In this document: piece by piece, positions 53,501 to 61,862 of the stretch
How the letters are laid out: every line of letters starts with the position of its first letter
How positions within the stretch are numbered: the first letter of the stretch is position 1
Source: Nostoc sp. CHAB 5824
GTDB lineage: Bacteria > Cyanobacteriota > Cyanobacteriia > Cyanobacteriales > Nostocaceae
DNA: 64,000 nucleotides
Reading direction: 5' to 3'
Assembly: GCF_020829665.1 (NCBI RefSeq)
Contig: NZ_JAIVFT010000016.1
Coordinates: 114,531 to 178,530 of the forward strand
Notes under the pieces: generated by a model
The model's input: only the letters and a program-made list of their open reading frames with translations
Told to the model about the DNA's origin: nothing
Database searches by the model: none
Made by a program: the position numbers and the translations under genes

Positions 53501-54149
53501 TTTGCTTCAGGGGTACTGAGATATGTCTGGTCAGGGCGAATCCGATCAAAGCTAAGATCAATGAAAATAAGGGAATACTATATACAATGCTGGCGATCGT
53601 TTTTTGACCGGCTAATTCTGCTTTTTGAGAGCGCTGTTTCAGCAGTGCATTCTCCTCAGTTTTCATTGCTTGGATAATTTTCTGAATATTATCCATCAAC
53701 TGCTTACCCTGGTCTGTCAGGATAGCTTTCTGGGCAAATTCCACACCTTGGCTTTGACGTAGCTCAATGACATTTTTCATTACAGCCATTCTCTGCCTTA
53801 CCAATGGCTGTAAGATATCAAGTCGATTTTGTTGGTTGGGGTTATCTGCCGTTAACCTTTGAAGTCTGTTGACTTTTTGACTCAATACTTGAATAGCAGC
53901 ATTATAAGGTTCTAAATAGCGTTTTTCTCCAGTAATAATGTACCCGCGTTGCCCAGTCTCAGCACTTGTTAGTTGCAAATTTAGGTCTTCAAGCTGACTT
54001 AACACCTGGTAAGTATGGCTTTCTTTGCGCGAAGTTTCAATTAGCTCATTGGTGCTTTGGTAGGAGATTAGACCAATAGTAGTCAAAGTTGCCAAACTCA
54101 AGGCAAAACTGATTCCAATTTTGGTTCCAATCTTCAAACGTTTCAACAT
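50505..54149 (-). CDS. Hybrid histidine kinase with CHASE3, HAMP, GAF and three receiver domains
   Basis: A 1214-residue membrane sensor. Two membrane helices (about 11-30 and 188-208) enclose a CHASE3 domain (ETGQRGYIITGEKRYLEPY). HAMP lies at about 210-262 and a GAF domain at about 280-425. A long coiled coil follows (about 425-525). HisKA has FLANMSHELRTPLNSLL (His near 535) and the HATPase has KYGGTGLGLSISRELAQLLGG. Three receivers follow, with Asp in MLDIHMPEMDGW, VLDLGLPDMSGF and LMDIMMPEMDGY. The design suggests a multistep phosphorelay without its own output domain. The ligand is unknown. The gene stands alone with 1.2 kb of mostly empty DNA upstream. Confidence 0.93.
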   Translation of the reverse strand: MLKRLKIGTKIGISFALSLATLTTIGLISYQSTNELIETSRKESHTYQVLSQLEDLNLQLTSAETGQRGYIITGEKRYLEPYNAAIQVLSQKVNRLQRLTADNPNQQNRLDILQPLVRQRMAVMKNVIELRQSQGVEFAQKAILTDQGKQLMDNIQKIIQAMKTEENALLKQRSQKAELAGQKTIASIVYSIPLFSLILALIGFALTRHISVPLKQISDLAEKIADGNLSVSLPNSDRQDEIGVLTRTFNQMIVNLQNTTKKNDEQNWLKSNLAEFTQMLQGHRNLETASRLILSHLAPLVGASQGVFYFMDSIDDEPVLKLLSSYAYKERKTLANQFRLGEGLVGQCALEKQRILLTEVPSDYIRISSGLGEAPPLNIIVLPILFEMQVSAVIELASFGSFSDLHLIFLEQLSEILGVFLNNIASQLQTQQLLEESVALTEELQSQQEELQQSNQRLEEQAHELEESQFLVKQSNEELQQLNEELEEKAELLEVQNREVARKNQEVERARKSFEEKAEQLALSSKYKSEFLANMSHELRTPLNSLLILARLLADNSPNNLTEKQVEYSRTIYSAGTDLLELINDILDLAKIESGTILLDIEQIALADLETSLKQTFRQVAHNKELSFTVELDEKLPPTIYNDSKRLQQVLKNLLANAFKFTEQGGVKLQIHMADETAAVDNPMIAFVVSDTGIGIPAEKQKIIFEAFQQADGTTSRKYGGTGLGLSISRELAQLLGGKIELVSQPGQGSTFTLYLPRRQEKNGKNTLSPLPLQPTTSIRTASTIKEVPMVENKPTTVDVSPTAKVLTTFPNDIPDDREIIQPGDRILLIIEDDDKFARILLDMAREQGFKTIVALQSKQGLALAQQFKPNAIMLDIHMPEMDGWTVLDRLKHKPDTRHIPVHILSVDERQQRGLQLGAITYLQKPVSPKALTQVLTEIKGFIERQVKNLLIVEDDPVQAQSIIELIGNGDVQSTAVGTGAEALSILRSHHFDCMVLDLGLPDMSGFTLIEQIKLEPRLLKLPIIVYTGKELSRQEETQLRGLAETIIIKNVRSPERLLDETALFLHRVQANLPQPKRQMLEQLHQTDPVLANRKILIVDDDLRNIFALTSFLESYQMQVLFAENGRDGIETLQTNPEINIILMDIMMPEMDGYETTRAIRQQQQFRSLPIIALTAKAMPGDREKCIEAGASDYITKPVDTEQLLSLLRVWLYR

Positions 54150-55362
54150 TATTCCCGGCAGTTATTCCAATAATTTATCTTTTTGGCACTATTCAGATTT
54201 TGTTTTAACTATACAAATTCCGAAGATTTCGTTTATATGATATATGTCTAATTTTTGCATCCTCAATAATATTACTTGCATTATAATAGCTATACTTACA
54301 ATTATTGACTTATTTAAAAGTAACACCAAATAATATAACTTTCTTGCATTCTGATATTTAGCTTAACATTACACCTTGAGATAGTATAACTTATTTCAAA
54401 AAAAAACAGTTAGCAATATTTTAATTGAATCTTGTGATAGATAATTAATTACTTGCTATTAAATTTATAATTTAATAACAGATTTTAACTAAAGAATGGT
54501 GGTTTTTATGAATGTAGTAGTTGACCTAATAAGACCAAAATTCTGTAAAGGACAAAAGGTAGAATTTATCGGTGGATTGGGAACTATAATACAATACTAT
54601 CCTGACTCTGGATACGGGTCGTATCCTGTCGAAATGAAAAGGGGTTGAGAGCCAGAAATGGGTAGGATTGGTTATGAAACTACAATTTTACTATTTGAAA
54701 TAGATATTATCTTACCCCAATAAGAACCTCTTGTGATTTAAATTCCAGCTTAAGATGATATTTTGAGCAAAGAAAAAATTAAGTAATTTAACGTACACTA
54801 AATATTTTTTTATTAATACTTTAACAGGTTTTAAGTGGAACAAAAATTTTATAAATAGCTGCACAGAATCTGTAATTATTAATCCCATCCCGTAACAAAG
54901 TGCCAGTAAGGCATTTATAATTACTATAGCGGAAGAGTTTTATTTATTTTAACTGGGTGGTTAGTTACGCTATACCTTACTAGATACTAATAGAACAACC
55001 GGATAGAAAAAATTAAGGTGATTCAATCATAAGCACTATACTATAAATGTTAAACATATATAGTATTTGTTCCTGTTGGATATAAAATTAATACTATTGT
55101 AAATGTTTAGACACTTTAGCCCAAATATTGAGTCTTCCCAACAGGATTTGCTCTGGTGGAAGCTTAAGGTTATAAAAGGCAATTTCGATTCAGATGACTA
55201 TCTCATTTCTAGGACAAGCAACATATTGTCCTAACAATTATCATGAATATAAACAATTCTGGTATAGTATTAAATCTCTTTAGATTAACTTTGACCTTTA
55301 AACAACGCTCATGTGAGAAGCCTTTTTAAAGATGATTGGGGAGAATGAATTCTTAACCCAGC
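54150..55362. other. 1.2 kb A+T-rich spacer with one broken small gene
   Basis: Besides the interrupted small gene at 54508-54723 the stretch is very A+T-rich, with no convincing coding or RNA gene seen. Promoters for the histidine kinase (left end) probably lie near 54150-54300. Confidence 0.5.
54508..54723 (+). pseudogene. Small conserved-type protein with an in-frame TGA
   Basis: From ATG 54508 the frame reads MNVVVDLIRPKFCKGQKVEF, IGGLGTIIQYYPDSG, SYPVEMKRG, then TGA (54646-54648). It continues in the same frame as EPEMGRIGYETTILLFEIDI to TAA at 54721. The whole 71-codon frame resembles a small cyanobacterial SH3-like protein with the arrangement VEF-GG-GTI ... PEMGR-G-ETTILL (recalled). 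The single TGA at codon 47 looks like a nonsense mutation of Trp or Leu. Readthrough or a sequencing error cannot be excluded. Confidence 0.65.
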
Positions 55363-56292
55363 CTATTGACTAAGAACCTGGCGATCGCTTCTAGTCTCAT
55401 TAGCTACGGATTGGCTATAGATACGAAAATTTTGAATTTTGTTACTCTCTAAAATAGCTCTTGCACCTGCCATGTATATATCAGTACTATTTAGGAGTAA
55501 TAGGTAATTGCCAAGGCTCACTTGATGCTCATAATCTCTAGCTAGATCCTCAGGAATTCTTAAAGTAGTGTAGTTATCGTTGGAACTGTTAATATCTACC
55601 TTAGTAATACCATTTAGCGTGTTTGTATTCTTAGTAATCACCGAGACTTGATCCATAGGAAAGCCAGCGCTTTTGAGTTCAGTAAGTGCTTTTTCTGTGT
55701 CTTGGCGCGTAGAAAAAACACCAACTGCATGCTTATAGCGGCTATTTGGGGTCAAGTATGGTTCATAATTGCTCCACTGTTGAATATTACGACGATTAAA
55801 AATCCTCTTAGCAAGACGAATTTCTATATCTATACCGGTTATGATCACCAAATAGTGGCCTTTACAAACTAGATCGCTGTAACCCTGTGCTTGCTCTTTA
55901 AGAATTCCTAAACCTAGCAGCACACTATGCAAACTACCTGCGGTTACATTGATCGCACCACCTGTTAGAGTGGCAGCGATCGCTGTTGCTTCTACCCCGG
56001 CTAGAATAACTTGGCCTATACCAGGAATTACCCAAAGGACTAAACCGGCTAATAAGCCAGTAAGACCAATTAAAGCATCACTTGTAAAGGCTCCAGTATC
56101 TTTTGAGGATGTATTGCCAGTGCCTTCTTTAACTTCAACACCAGCAATATCACTTTTATCTTCTGTATTGCGTGCAATTACAGAAACTTTGTGCATTGGA
56201 AAATTAGAAGTTTTTAGTTCCTGAAGTACTAATTGTGTATCGGAACACTTAGCGAAAACTCCTATAGTTGTTCGCTCTTTTTCTAACGTCAT
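55363..56292 (-). CDS. General stress protein-like protein with duplicated YflT-type domain
   Basis: The 309-residue protein has two copies of the same domain: TTIGVFAKCSDTQLVLQELKTSNFPMHKVSVI at the start and AVGVFSTRQDTEKALTELKSAGFPMDQVSVI at about 190. Between them is a Gly-rich hydrophobic segment (IGLTGLLAGLVLWVIPGIGQVI, LTGGAINVTAGS) like a glycine-zipper membrane region. This layout is frequent in cyanobacterial stress proteins of the YflT/DUF1269 kind. The biochemical role is unknown. It is followed on the same strand up-coordinate by a GlsB-type membrane protein gene, which hints at shared stress control. Confidence 0.75.
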   Translation of the reverse strand: MTLEKERTTIGVFAKCSDTQLVLQELKTSNFPMHKVSVIARNTEDKSDIAGVEVKEGTGNTSSKDTGAFTSDALIGLTGLLAGLVLWVIPGIGQVILAGVEATAIAATLTGGAINVTAGSLHSVLLGLGILKEQAQGYSDLVCKGHYLVIITGIDIEIRLAKRIFNRRNIQQWSNYEPYLTPNSRYKHAVGVFSTRQDTEKALTELKSAGFPMDQVSVITKNTNTLNGITKVDINSSNDNYTTLRIPEDLARDYEHQVSLGNYLLLLNSTDIYMAGARAILESNKIQNFRIYSQSVANETRSDRQVLSQ

Positions 56293-56350
56293 TTTATTGG
56301 TTTGTTGCAGATTGAAGGGATTCCCAATAGTGTTAACTAATTTGAGGTAA

Positions 56351-56629
56351 TTACACAGCTCGACGAGTGAGTAAACCCCAAAGGAAAATCAATAGCATTG
56401 CACCAAGAACAGCAAATAAAATGCTTCCAAGAGATAAAGCTCCTACAGATGCGGCGGCTGCCGAACCACTACCTAGTAAAACTTGGCCCAAATAACCCCC
56501 GACTACTGCTCCAAGTATTCCTAATACAATCGTAGAAAGGATACCGCCACCTTGGGTTCCTGGATAAAATAACTTAGCTAATGCACCTGCAATTAAACCT
56601 AAAACCAACCAAGCAATAATGTTACCCAT
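56351..56629 (-). CDS. GlsB/YeaQ/YmgE-family small membrane protein
   Basis: A 92-residue protein with three membrane helices and the transglycosylase-associated family pattern: IIAWLVLGLIAGALAKLFYPG, GGILSTIVLGILGAVVGGYLG and LGSILFAVLGAMLLIFLWGLL. Relatives are induced by envelope or osmotic stress; the molecular role is unknown. It has AAGGAG before the ATG and lies 58 bp upstream of the stress protein gene on the same strand, so the two may form an operon. Confidence 0.85.
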   Translation of the reverse strand: MGNIIAWLVLGLIAGALAKLFYPGTQGGGILSTIVLGILGAVVGGYLGQVLLGSGSAAAASVGALSLGSILFAVLGAMLLIFLWGLLTRRAV

Positions 56630-57111
56630 TGAATTTCTCCTTCGTTGAGAATCTTATTTGTTTGCTTTTGACTATTTCATATTAAAGTTTGCCTGCAAAA
56701 TTCCTGATCTATCTAGAGAACTAATATCAAAAATCTTTAGATATCATTCACCCGGTTGTCTTTGAGGATGAATATATAAATTAGTAAGAATAATGTTTTT
56801 GGTATAATAATGATACTTTTTTTACTTGAATTATATAATCCAAGTTACGGGTCAGCAAATTCTGGATGCTTCATCACCCTTGGCTCAGGCGATGCCTGTA
56901 ATTTTTGTTAGCCTACCCACATCATGAAAAGTTGACTTTAAGTTCCGGTTGTGCGTAACTAAGAGTGAACCCAACATAGAACAGTGAACTCGACTTGAGG
57001 ATTATGCTTGTCCTAAAAGACCAAGCAAAAAATTTTGTTCATTCAATTATTGGCAGAGGGATAATAGAGATTTGAATTTGAGATTGATTCTACGAAAGCG
57101 ATATTAGCTGC
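56630..57111. other. Gene-free spacer of 480 bp
   Basis: A+T-rich with no recognisable gene, RNA or strong hairpin. It holds the promoter region of the GlsB-type gene at its left end and the 3' end of rsmI at its right. Confidence 0.5.
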
Positions 57112-57972
57112 TCACAACTCAGGAGTGAGGACTATAGAAAGAGCTAATTGATAAAGTTGGCGACGGGGAAGGAAAGTAGCTTTTGCTAACTGACGGCTAG
57201 CTTGCGATCGCGATATGCCCTGATTAATTAACTGTTTCAATTCGGCTTTCAATTCCTCTTCTGTCAGTTGGGGTCGATTGGGTGGAATTCCTGCCACGAC
57301 TAATGTATATTCACCTTGGGGTTCTCGTTGGCTGTAGTGAGCGATCGCCTCGGCAATTGTTCCTCGCCAAAATTCCTCATACAATTTAGTTAACTCCCGC
57401 CCTAGCACGATTTGGCGATCGCTTCCCCAAACAAGAGCTAAGTCTTGCAAAGTATCTCGCAAACGGTGGGGCGATTCGTAGAAAATCAATGTGCGAGATT
57501 CTGTTTGCAGAGATTCTAAATGTTCTTGTCTCTGTTGAGTTTTAGCCGGGAGAAAGCCTTCAAAGACAAACCGATCCGTTGGTAACCCAGCTGCACTCAA
57601 TGCAGTAATTGCGGCACTAGCGCCAGGAATGGGAACTACTGGAATTCCCGCCTCAATACAGGCTTTCACCAATTCATATCCAGGATCGGAAATTCCTGGC
57701 ATCCCAGCATCACTCACAAGAGCGATCGCTTTATTGTTAACTAGATGCTCTAATAATTCTGGGATGCGGCTGGTACGATTGTGTTCGTGGTAACTCACCT
57801 GGGGTGTCTTAACTTGAAAATGCTGTAGCAGTTTCCCAGTATGGCGCGTGTCTTCCGCAGCAATGATATCCACAGTCTGCAAAATTCGTACCGCTCGAAA
57901 GGTTATATCTTCTAGGTTGCCAATTGGTGTGCCGACAACGTAAAGTGTTCCTGGTTTTGGATCGGTTTGCAT
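57112..57972 (-). CDS. rsmI: 16S rRNA 2'-O-methyltransferase (C1402)
   Basis: Methylates the ribose of C1402 in the decoding centre of 16S rRNA with SAM. The 286-residue tetrapyrrole-methylase-fold protein has GTLYVVGTPIGNLEDIT at the start, AEDTRHTGKLL, the SAM-site LVSDAGMPGISDPGYEL, IPGASAAITALSAAGLPTDRF and the C-terminal RsmI helix-turn-helix-like part. The length is normal. A palindromic repeat and a 30-bp tandem repeat lie directly upstream of its start. Confidence 0.93.
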   Translation of the reverse strand: MQTDPKPGTLYVVGTPIGNLEDITFRAVRILQTVDIIAAEDTRHTGKLLQHFQVKTPQVSYHEHNRTSRIPELLEHLVNNKAIALVSDAGMPGISDPGYELVKACIEAGIPVVPIPGASAAITALSAAGLPTDRFVFEGFLPAKTQQRQEHLESLQTESRTLIFYESPHRLRDTLQDLALVWGSDRQIVLGRELTKLYEEFWRGTIAEAIAHYSQREPQGEYTLVVAGIPPNRPQLTEEELKAELKQLINQGISRSQASRQLAKATFLPRRQLYQLALSIVLTPEL

Positions 57973-57980
57973 GAGTTAGA

Positions 57981-58080
57981 GACGCGATTAATCGCGTCTG
58001 TACAGGAGTTAAAAATAATAATCGCGTCTGTACAGGAGTTAAAAATAATAATCGCGTCTATACAGGAGTTAAAAATAATC
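57981..58080. repeat. Palindrome plus three 30-bp tandem units
   Basis: The palindrome GACGCGATTAATCGCGTC (57981-57998) is followed by a 30-bp unit containing ATCGCGTCTGTACAGGAG and TTAAAAATAATA, three times (57991-58080). The palindrome's right half begins the first unit, so the tandem copies look like serial duplications of the palindrome edge. They lie between the divergent rsmI and PfkB genes. Confidence 0.85.
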
Positions 58081-58112
58081 ATTTATGCACCAATACGAAC
58101 ATATTATGACGA

Positions 58113-59009
58113 ATGGATAATCTAAAATCCAAAATCCAAAATCCAAAATCGGATCGTGGGTTATTTGTAGGTTTAGTAACCTTGGATTTGATTTACCTTG
58201 CTGACTCTGCCCCTAAAAATAATCAAAAGATTGTCGCTAATGACTATACTGTGGCAGCAGGGGGGCCAGCTACAAACGCGGCTGTGACTTTCAGCCATTT
58301 AGGAAATCAGGCTACAGTCTTGGGTGTAGTGGGTTCTCACCCAACGACGCAGCTAATTCGAGGTGATTTGGCAAATTGCAAAGTTGCGATCGCAGACCTT
58401 GAGCCTACCACTGATTTAGCACCGCCTGTCTCCTCAATCATTGTCACCCAAGCCACGGGTGAACGAGCTGTAGTTTCCATCAATGCTGTCAAAACTCAAG
58501 CCAACAGCGCATCTATCCCGCCAGATATTTTGCAAAATGTCGATATAGTACTGATTGATGGACATCAGATGGCGGTTAGTTATTCCATAGCTCAAATGGC
58601 TAAACTCAAGAATATCCCAGTAGTAATTGATGGTGGAAGTTGGAAGCCTGGATTTGAGCAAATTCTGCCGTTTGTAAATTACGCCATCTGTTCGGCTAAT
58701 TTTTATCCCCCCAACTGCCAGACTGGAGAAGACGTTTTTACCTATCTAGCCGGATTTCACATTCCTCACATCGCCATTACCCACGGACAAAAACCAATTG
58801 AATACTGGAGTTGCACCAAAACTGCTATCGTAGAAGTGCCGCAGATTCAAGCGGTTGATACATTAGGGGCTGGAGATATTTTCCACGGTGCTTTCTGTAA
58901 TTACATTTTAAGGGAAAGTTTTACTGATGCACTAGCACTAGCGGCTAATATTGCTGCTGATTCTTGTAAATTTTTTGGCACTCGACGCTGGATGGATTTA
59001 AAGTGCTGA
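58113..59009 (+). CDS. PfkB-family carbohydrate kinase
   Basis: The 298-residue ribokinase-like enzyme has the N-terminal substrate segment GGPATNAAVTFSHLGNQ and the PfkB signature DTLGAGDIFHGAFCNYIL near residue 250, with catalytic Asp in GAGD. The target sugar is unknown. The ATG at 58113 lies inside an AAAATCC-type repeat, so the first 14 residues (MDNLKSKIQNPKSD) come from repeat DNA; homology begins at RGLFVGLVTLDLIYL. cysQ follows 27 nt later on the same strand, suggesting an operon. Confidence 0.88.
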   Translation: MDNLKSKIQNPKSDRGLFVGLVTLDLIYLADSAPKNNQKIVANDYTVAAGGPATNAAVTFSHLGNQATVLGVVGSHPTTQLIRGDLANCKVAIADLEPTTDLAPPVSSIIVTQATGERAVVSINAVKTQANSASIPPDILQNVDIVLIDGHQMAVSYSIAQMAKLKNIPVVIDGGSWKPGFEQILPFVNYAICSANFYPPNCQTGEDVFTYLAGFHIPHIAITHGQKPIEYWSCTKTAIVEVPQIQAVDTLGAGDIFHGAFCNYILRESFTDALALAANIAADSCKFFGTRRWMDLKC

Positions 59010-59036
59010 GTAGTCAAGTTAATCAGGCCAAATTTA

Positions 59037-59903
59037 ATGAAAGACTTACAAGAAATATTAGCGATCGCTCGTGAAATAGGTTGGCAAGCAGCAGATATAC
59101 TGCGATCGTATTATTATGGGACTGCAAAAGACCCTAATTTAGAAGTCCAATATAAACAGAATGAGCCTGTTACTGTTGCCGATATAGCTGTGAGTCAATA
59201 CATTTTGCAGAACCTACAAGCAAGTTTGGGTAATGAAGATTTTGCTTACATCAGCGAAGAAACCTATCAATCGCCAAGTGGTGTAGCACAGCCTTTCGCG
59301 CCTTGGGTATGGATAATTGATCCTTTGGATGGCACACGAGACTTTATCGAAAAAACTGGGGACTATGCAGTTCACATTGCTTTAATCAAGGAAACACGCC
59401 CAGTCTTGGCAGTAGTGGCAGTACCAGAGGCTCAGAAGTTATATTACGCTACCAAAGGCGGGGGTACATTTGTAGAAACCCATGATGGTTCTGTTCCTTT
59501 ACAAGTCTCGTCAGGCAAACGAATCGAGGATTTAACCTTAGTCGTTAGCCGCTCTCACCGCAACAAACGCTTAGATTACTTAGTAAAAAAATTACCTTGT
59601 CAAAATCAGAAATCTGTGGGTAGTGTAGGCTGCAAAATCGCCACCATTGTCGAGCAACAGGCAGATATCTACATTTCCCTTTCCGGCAAGTCTGCGCCCA
59701 AGGACTGGGATATGGCAGCACCAGAACTGATTTTAACAGAAGCTGGTGGTAAATTTACTCACTTTGACGGCACTCCGTTGCGGTATAACACTGGTGATAT
59801 CAATCAATGGGGAGGTTTGCTGGCTAGTAATGGTGAATATCACGAAGCACTCTGCAAGCAAGCGGAAGGGATTTTAGCGCAGTTCGATATAGCTAAAACC
59901 TGA
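59037..59903 (+). CDS. cysQ: 3'(2'),5'-bisphosphate nucleotidase (inositol monophosphatase family)
   Basis: Removes the 3'-phosphate from PAP (and PAPS), keeping sulfate assimilation going. The 288-residue protein has EPVTVADIAVSQYI, the metal-binding EETY and IIDPLDGTRDFIEK motifs, and WDMAAPELILTEAGG with the last metal Asp. The inositol phosphatase superfamily is certain; the CysQ identity rests on length and DGTRDF. The gene follows the PfkB kinase by 27 nt. Confidence 0.85.
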   Translation: MKDLQEILAIAREIGWQAADILRSYYYGTAKDPNLEVQYKQNEPVTVADIAVSQYILQNLQASLGNEDFAYISEETYQSPSGVAQPFAPWVWIIDPLDGTRDFIEKTGDYAVHIALIKETRPVLAVVAVPEAQKLYYATKGGGTFVETHDGSVPLQVSSGKRIEDLTLVVSRSHRNKRLDYLVKKLPCQNQKSVGSVGCKIATIVEQQADIYISLSGKSAPKDWDMAAPELILTEAGGKFTHFDGTPLRYNTGDINQWGGLLASNGEYHEALCKQAEGILAQFDIAKT

Positions 59904-60294
59904 GGCATTTTGGAATGAATATTTCTAAATTTGCTTTTAAAACAGTTAGTCATGGTATGATTAGCCCCACTGCCGATCATAATCTTTACCCCTTAGTCCA
60001 CAGCTTAATTTTCAAAACACTAAATACTTGGGCGATCGCTAATTGATTTCGATTTCCTATTGAAAGTGTAACTTTTATAGTACAAGCAACAAAAGCCAGT
60101 CTTTGCAAAGTCTACAAACCTGCCTTGAAGGTTTGATTTGTGAATAAAATTCACAATAAGACGATATTCAAAGGCTGAAGGCTGTGTTACACTCATGGAC
60201 ATAAAGATTATTTTCGGTTGAGTAACTCGTTTTGATTTCTAAAAAGTGTCTCTCCGAATTTAACTCTCTACACTCCCTGAATTCGGAGATTTCT
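59904..60294. promoter_or_regulatory. Leader region upstream of the RRM protein gene
   Basis: About 390 bp without a gene. Its last 45 nt form a strong hairpin around the ribosome binding site (listed separately). A long 5' UTR is known for cold-regulated rbp genes of Anabaena, and this region probably holds such a leader; the transcription start is not visible. Confidence 0.5.
60251..60289 (+). promoter_or_regulatory. Hairpin sequestering the Shine-Dalgarno of the RRM gene
   Basis: TCTCCGAATT (60251-60260) pairs perfectly with AATTCGGAGA (60280-60289) around a 19-nt loop, and the ATG is at 60295. The GGAGA used as ribosome binding site lies inside the stem, so translation initiation should depend on opening of the hairpin, by temperature, RNA or protein. 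Confidence 0.75.
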
Positions 60295-60609
60295 ATGTCA
60301 ATTTACGTCGGAAACCTGTCCTATCAGGTTACAGAAGAAGACCTAAAGCAGGCTTTTGCAGAATACGGAACAGTAAATCGTGTTCAACTACCCACAGATC
60401 GGGAAACAGGCCGGCCGCGTGGGTTCGCTTTTGTGGAAATGGAATCAGACACACAAGAACAAGCTGCCATTGATGCACTTGATGGTGCTGAGTGGATGGG
60501 ACGTGATTTGAAAGTGAACAAAGCTAAACCTCGTGAGGAAAGAAGCAACTCCTCTCGTGGTAGCTGGGGTGGCGGTAATGCTCGCCGCACCAATAATAAT
60601 CGCTACTAA
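60295..60609 (+). CDS. RRM-type RNA-binding protein (Rbp family)
   Basis: A 104-residue protein with one RNA recognition motif: RNP2 IYVGNL at residues 3-8 and RNP1 RGFAFVEM near residue 42, then a Gly/Ser/Arg/Asn-rich C-terminal tail. Such proteins in Anabaena are cold-inducible and bind RNA. I chose ATG 60295 (MSIYVGNLSY); a TTG at 60232 would place the extension across the hairpin and is not needed. An intrinsic terminator lies at 60641-60676. Confidence 0.92.
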   Translation: MSIYVGNLSYQVTEEDLKQAFAEYGTVNRVQLPTDRETGRPRGFAFVEMESDTQEQAAIDALDGAEWMGRDLKVNKAKPREERSNSSRGSWGGGNARRTNNNRY

Positions 60610-60640
60610 GTCGATTCCTAAAAATTTCACATTTAAAGTC

Positions 60641-60683
60641 TCCAGCAGATAAAGCCAAAGGCTCCACTCTGCTGGAATATTTT
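60641..60683 (+). terminator. Terminator after the RRM gene
   Basis: TCCAGCAGA (60641-60649) pairs with TCTGCTGGA (60668-60676) and is followed by ATATTTTAT. The position fits the 3' end of the rbp transcript. Confidence 0.75.
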
Positions 60684-60794
60684 ATATCTAAGCAAGAAGT
60701 TTCTAAAGCAGGAATTTTCTAAGATATAAGAAAAAAGCGTCACTTCAAAACGCCGATAAAAAAGAGAAGTGTAAAGCAATTGCTAGGCACAAGC

Positions 60795-60812
60795 AACGTT
60801 GTAAACAACGTT
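60795..60812. repeat. Perfect 8-2-8 palindrome
   Basis: AACGTTGT and ACAACGTT are separated by two A. It lies in a gene-poor stretch (60684-61101) just after the end of the doubtful open frame on the minus strand. Role unknown. Confidence 0.5.
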
Positions 60813-60818
60813 CTCACT

Positions 60819-61076
60819 TCAGTTAAAAAGTCCAAGCAAACTTCCCTCCGATTTCACATCCAGCCAGCATCTCTTCATAGTGATGATATCTTCGACAAGC
60901 CACAAGTAATTACGCATACATAAATCAACAACACTGTTCGTAGTAGCACCTCTAGCTTGTACCTCATTCCACAAAGAAGCGCTATAGTTTGTTGAGTTCC
61001 ATTTGCGGAACTTACAGCAATATAAATGTATCTTCCTATCTACCCGTAAAGTATTGTAAATATCGTTAGTCTGCAA
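60819..61076 (-). CDS. Doubtful small open frame, 85 residues
   Basis: The translation ends with an amphipathic-looking part (LWNEVQARGATTNSVVDLCM, LWLVEDIITMKRCWLD) that could be a real helical protein. There is no recognisable family or Shine-Dalgarno, and the first third is unremarkable. It occupies most of the gap between the rbp terminator and the next gene. I keep it as low-confidence hypothetical. Confidence 0.25.
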   Translation of the reverse strand: MQTNDIYNTLRVDRKIHLYCCKFRKWNSTNYSASLWNEVQARGATTNSVVDLCMRNYLWLVEDIITMKRCWLDVKSEGSLLGLFN

Positions 61077-61101
61077 TCCTTGGCTCTAGATTTTCAAGAA
61101 A

Positions 61102-61821
61102 ATGTTACGACTTTATCATTTATTACTAGGTTCTATTTTGCTCGTGTTAGTACCGCTGGGAGCAAAATTTGTTCTCCCCCAATTTTCTTTGCCCAAAGTG
61201 GTAAAATCTACTGCCGTTGCGAAACTTCCTAACCTTAATGAGGGAAATATCTGGCAGAAAATCCTGGGAAATACGGCTACTCCAACTAACTGGCAAGTTG
61301 CTGCTTGCAAGGAAAATGCACCTTTATTATGTGTCTCGTCCAAAGGGGAACTTTTAGGTACAGTTGAGATTAACGTTTACCCATTAGCAAACAATGAGGA
61401 TTTCCAAAAGAAACTCGTAGCTGTTGGTATTCCACCTGGTTCCCAAGTGGACTACCAAAGTTCCAAATACCAAACCCAGATGTTAACAGCACTCAAGGCT
61501 TGGGTTGCAGACCGCTACGCTGCTTTTGCGAAAGACCGTCAGGGTGAATATGGAAAAGAGATTAGTTTCTTAGCCTACCCACCGCAACCAGTACCCGTTG
61601 GTAAGCTTCAGGGAATCCGATATGGGTTCGCTGGACTCAAGCAAAAAGGTGGAGTACAAGAGCAACATATCGGTCATGTTGCTTTTGATGGCAATAAACT
61701 TTATGTAATTACTACTGCCTTTGACCCAGGTACGCAAACAGGTAAGTTTGAGAAACTGGAAAACTTGGCTATTTTTCAACCTTACTTATATGCGATCGCA
61801 GCAGATTTGCGTTTACCCTAA
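61102..61821 (+). CDS. Membrane-anchored or exported hypothetical protein
   Basis: A 239-residue protein with an N-terminal hydrophobic segment (LYHLLLGSILLVLVPLGAKFVL) that is an uncleaved anchor or signal peptide. The remaining part is a mixed alpha/beta sequence with a Cys pair near residues 69 and 77 (ACKENAPLLC). A conserved-looking block reads GKLQGIRYGFAGLKQKGG. Family unknown. It lies convergent with the next gene, 41 bp apart. Confidence 0.65.
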   Translation: MLRLYHLLLGSILLVLVPLGAKFVLPQFSLPKVVKSTAVAKLPNLNEGNIWQKILGNTATPTNWQVAACKENAPLLCVSSKGELLGTVEINVYPLANNEDFQKKLVAVGIPPGSQVDYQSSKYQTQMLTALKAWVADRYAAFAKDRQGEYGKEISFLAYPPQPVPVGKLQGIRYGFAGLKQKGGVQEQHIGHVAFDGNKLYVITTAFDPGTQTGKFEKLENLAIFQPYLYAIAADLRLP

Positions 61822-61862
61822 TTGGCATGGGGCATGGGGCATTGTCCCCAGCCCCTATCAAC

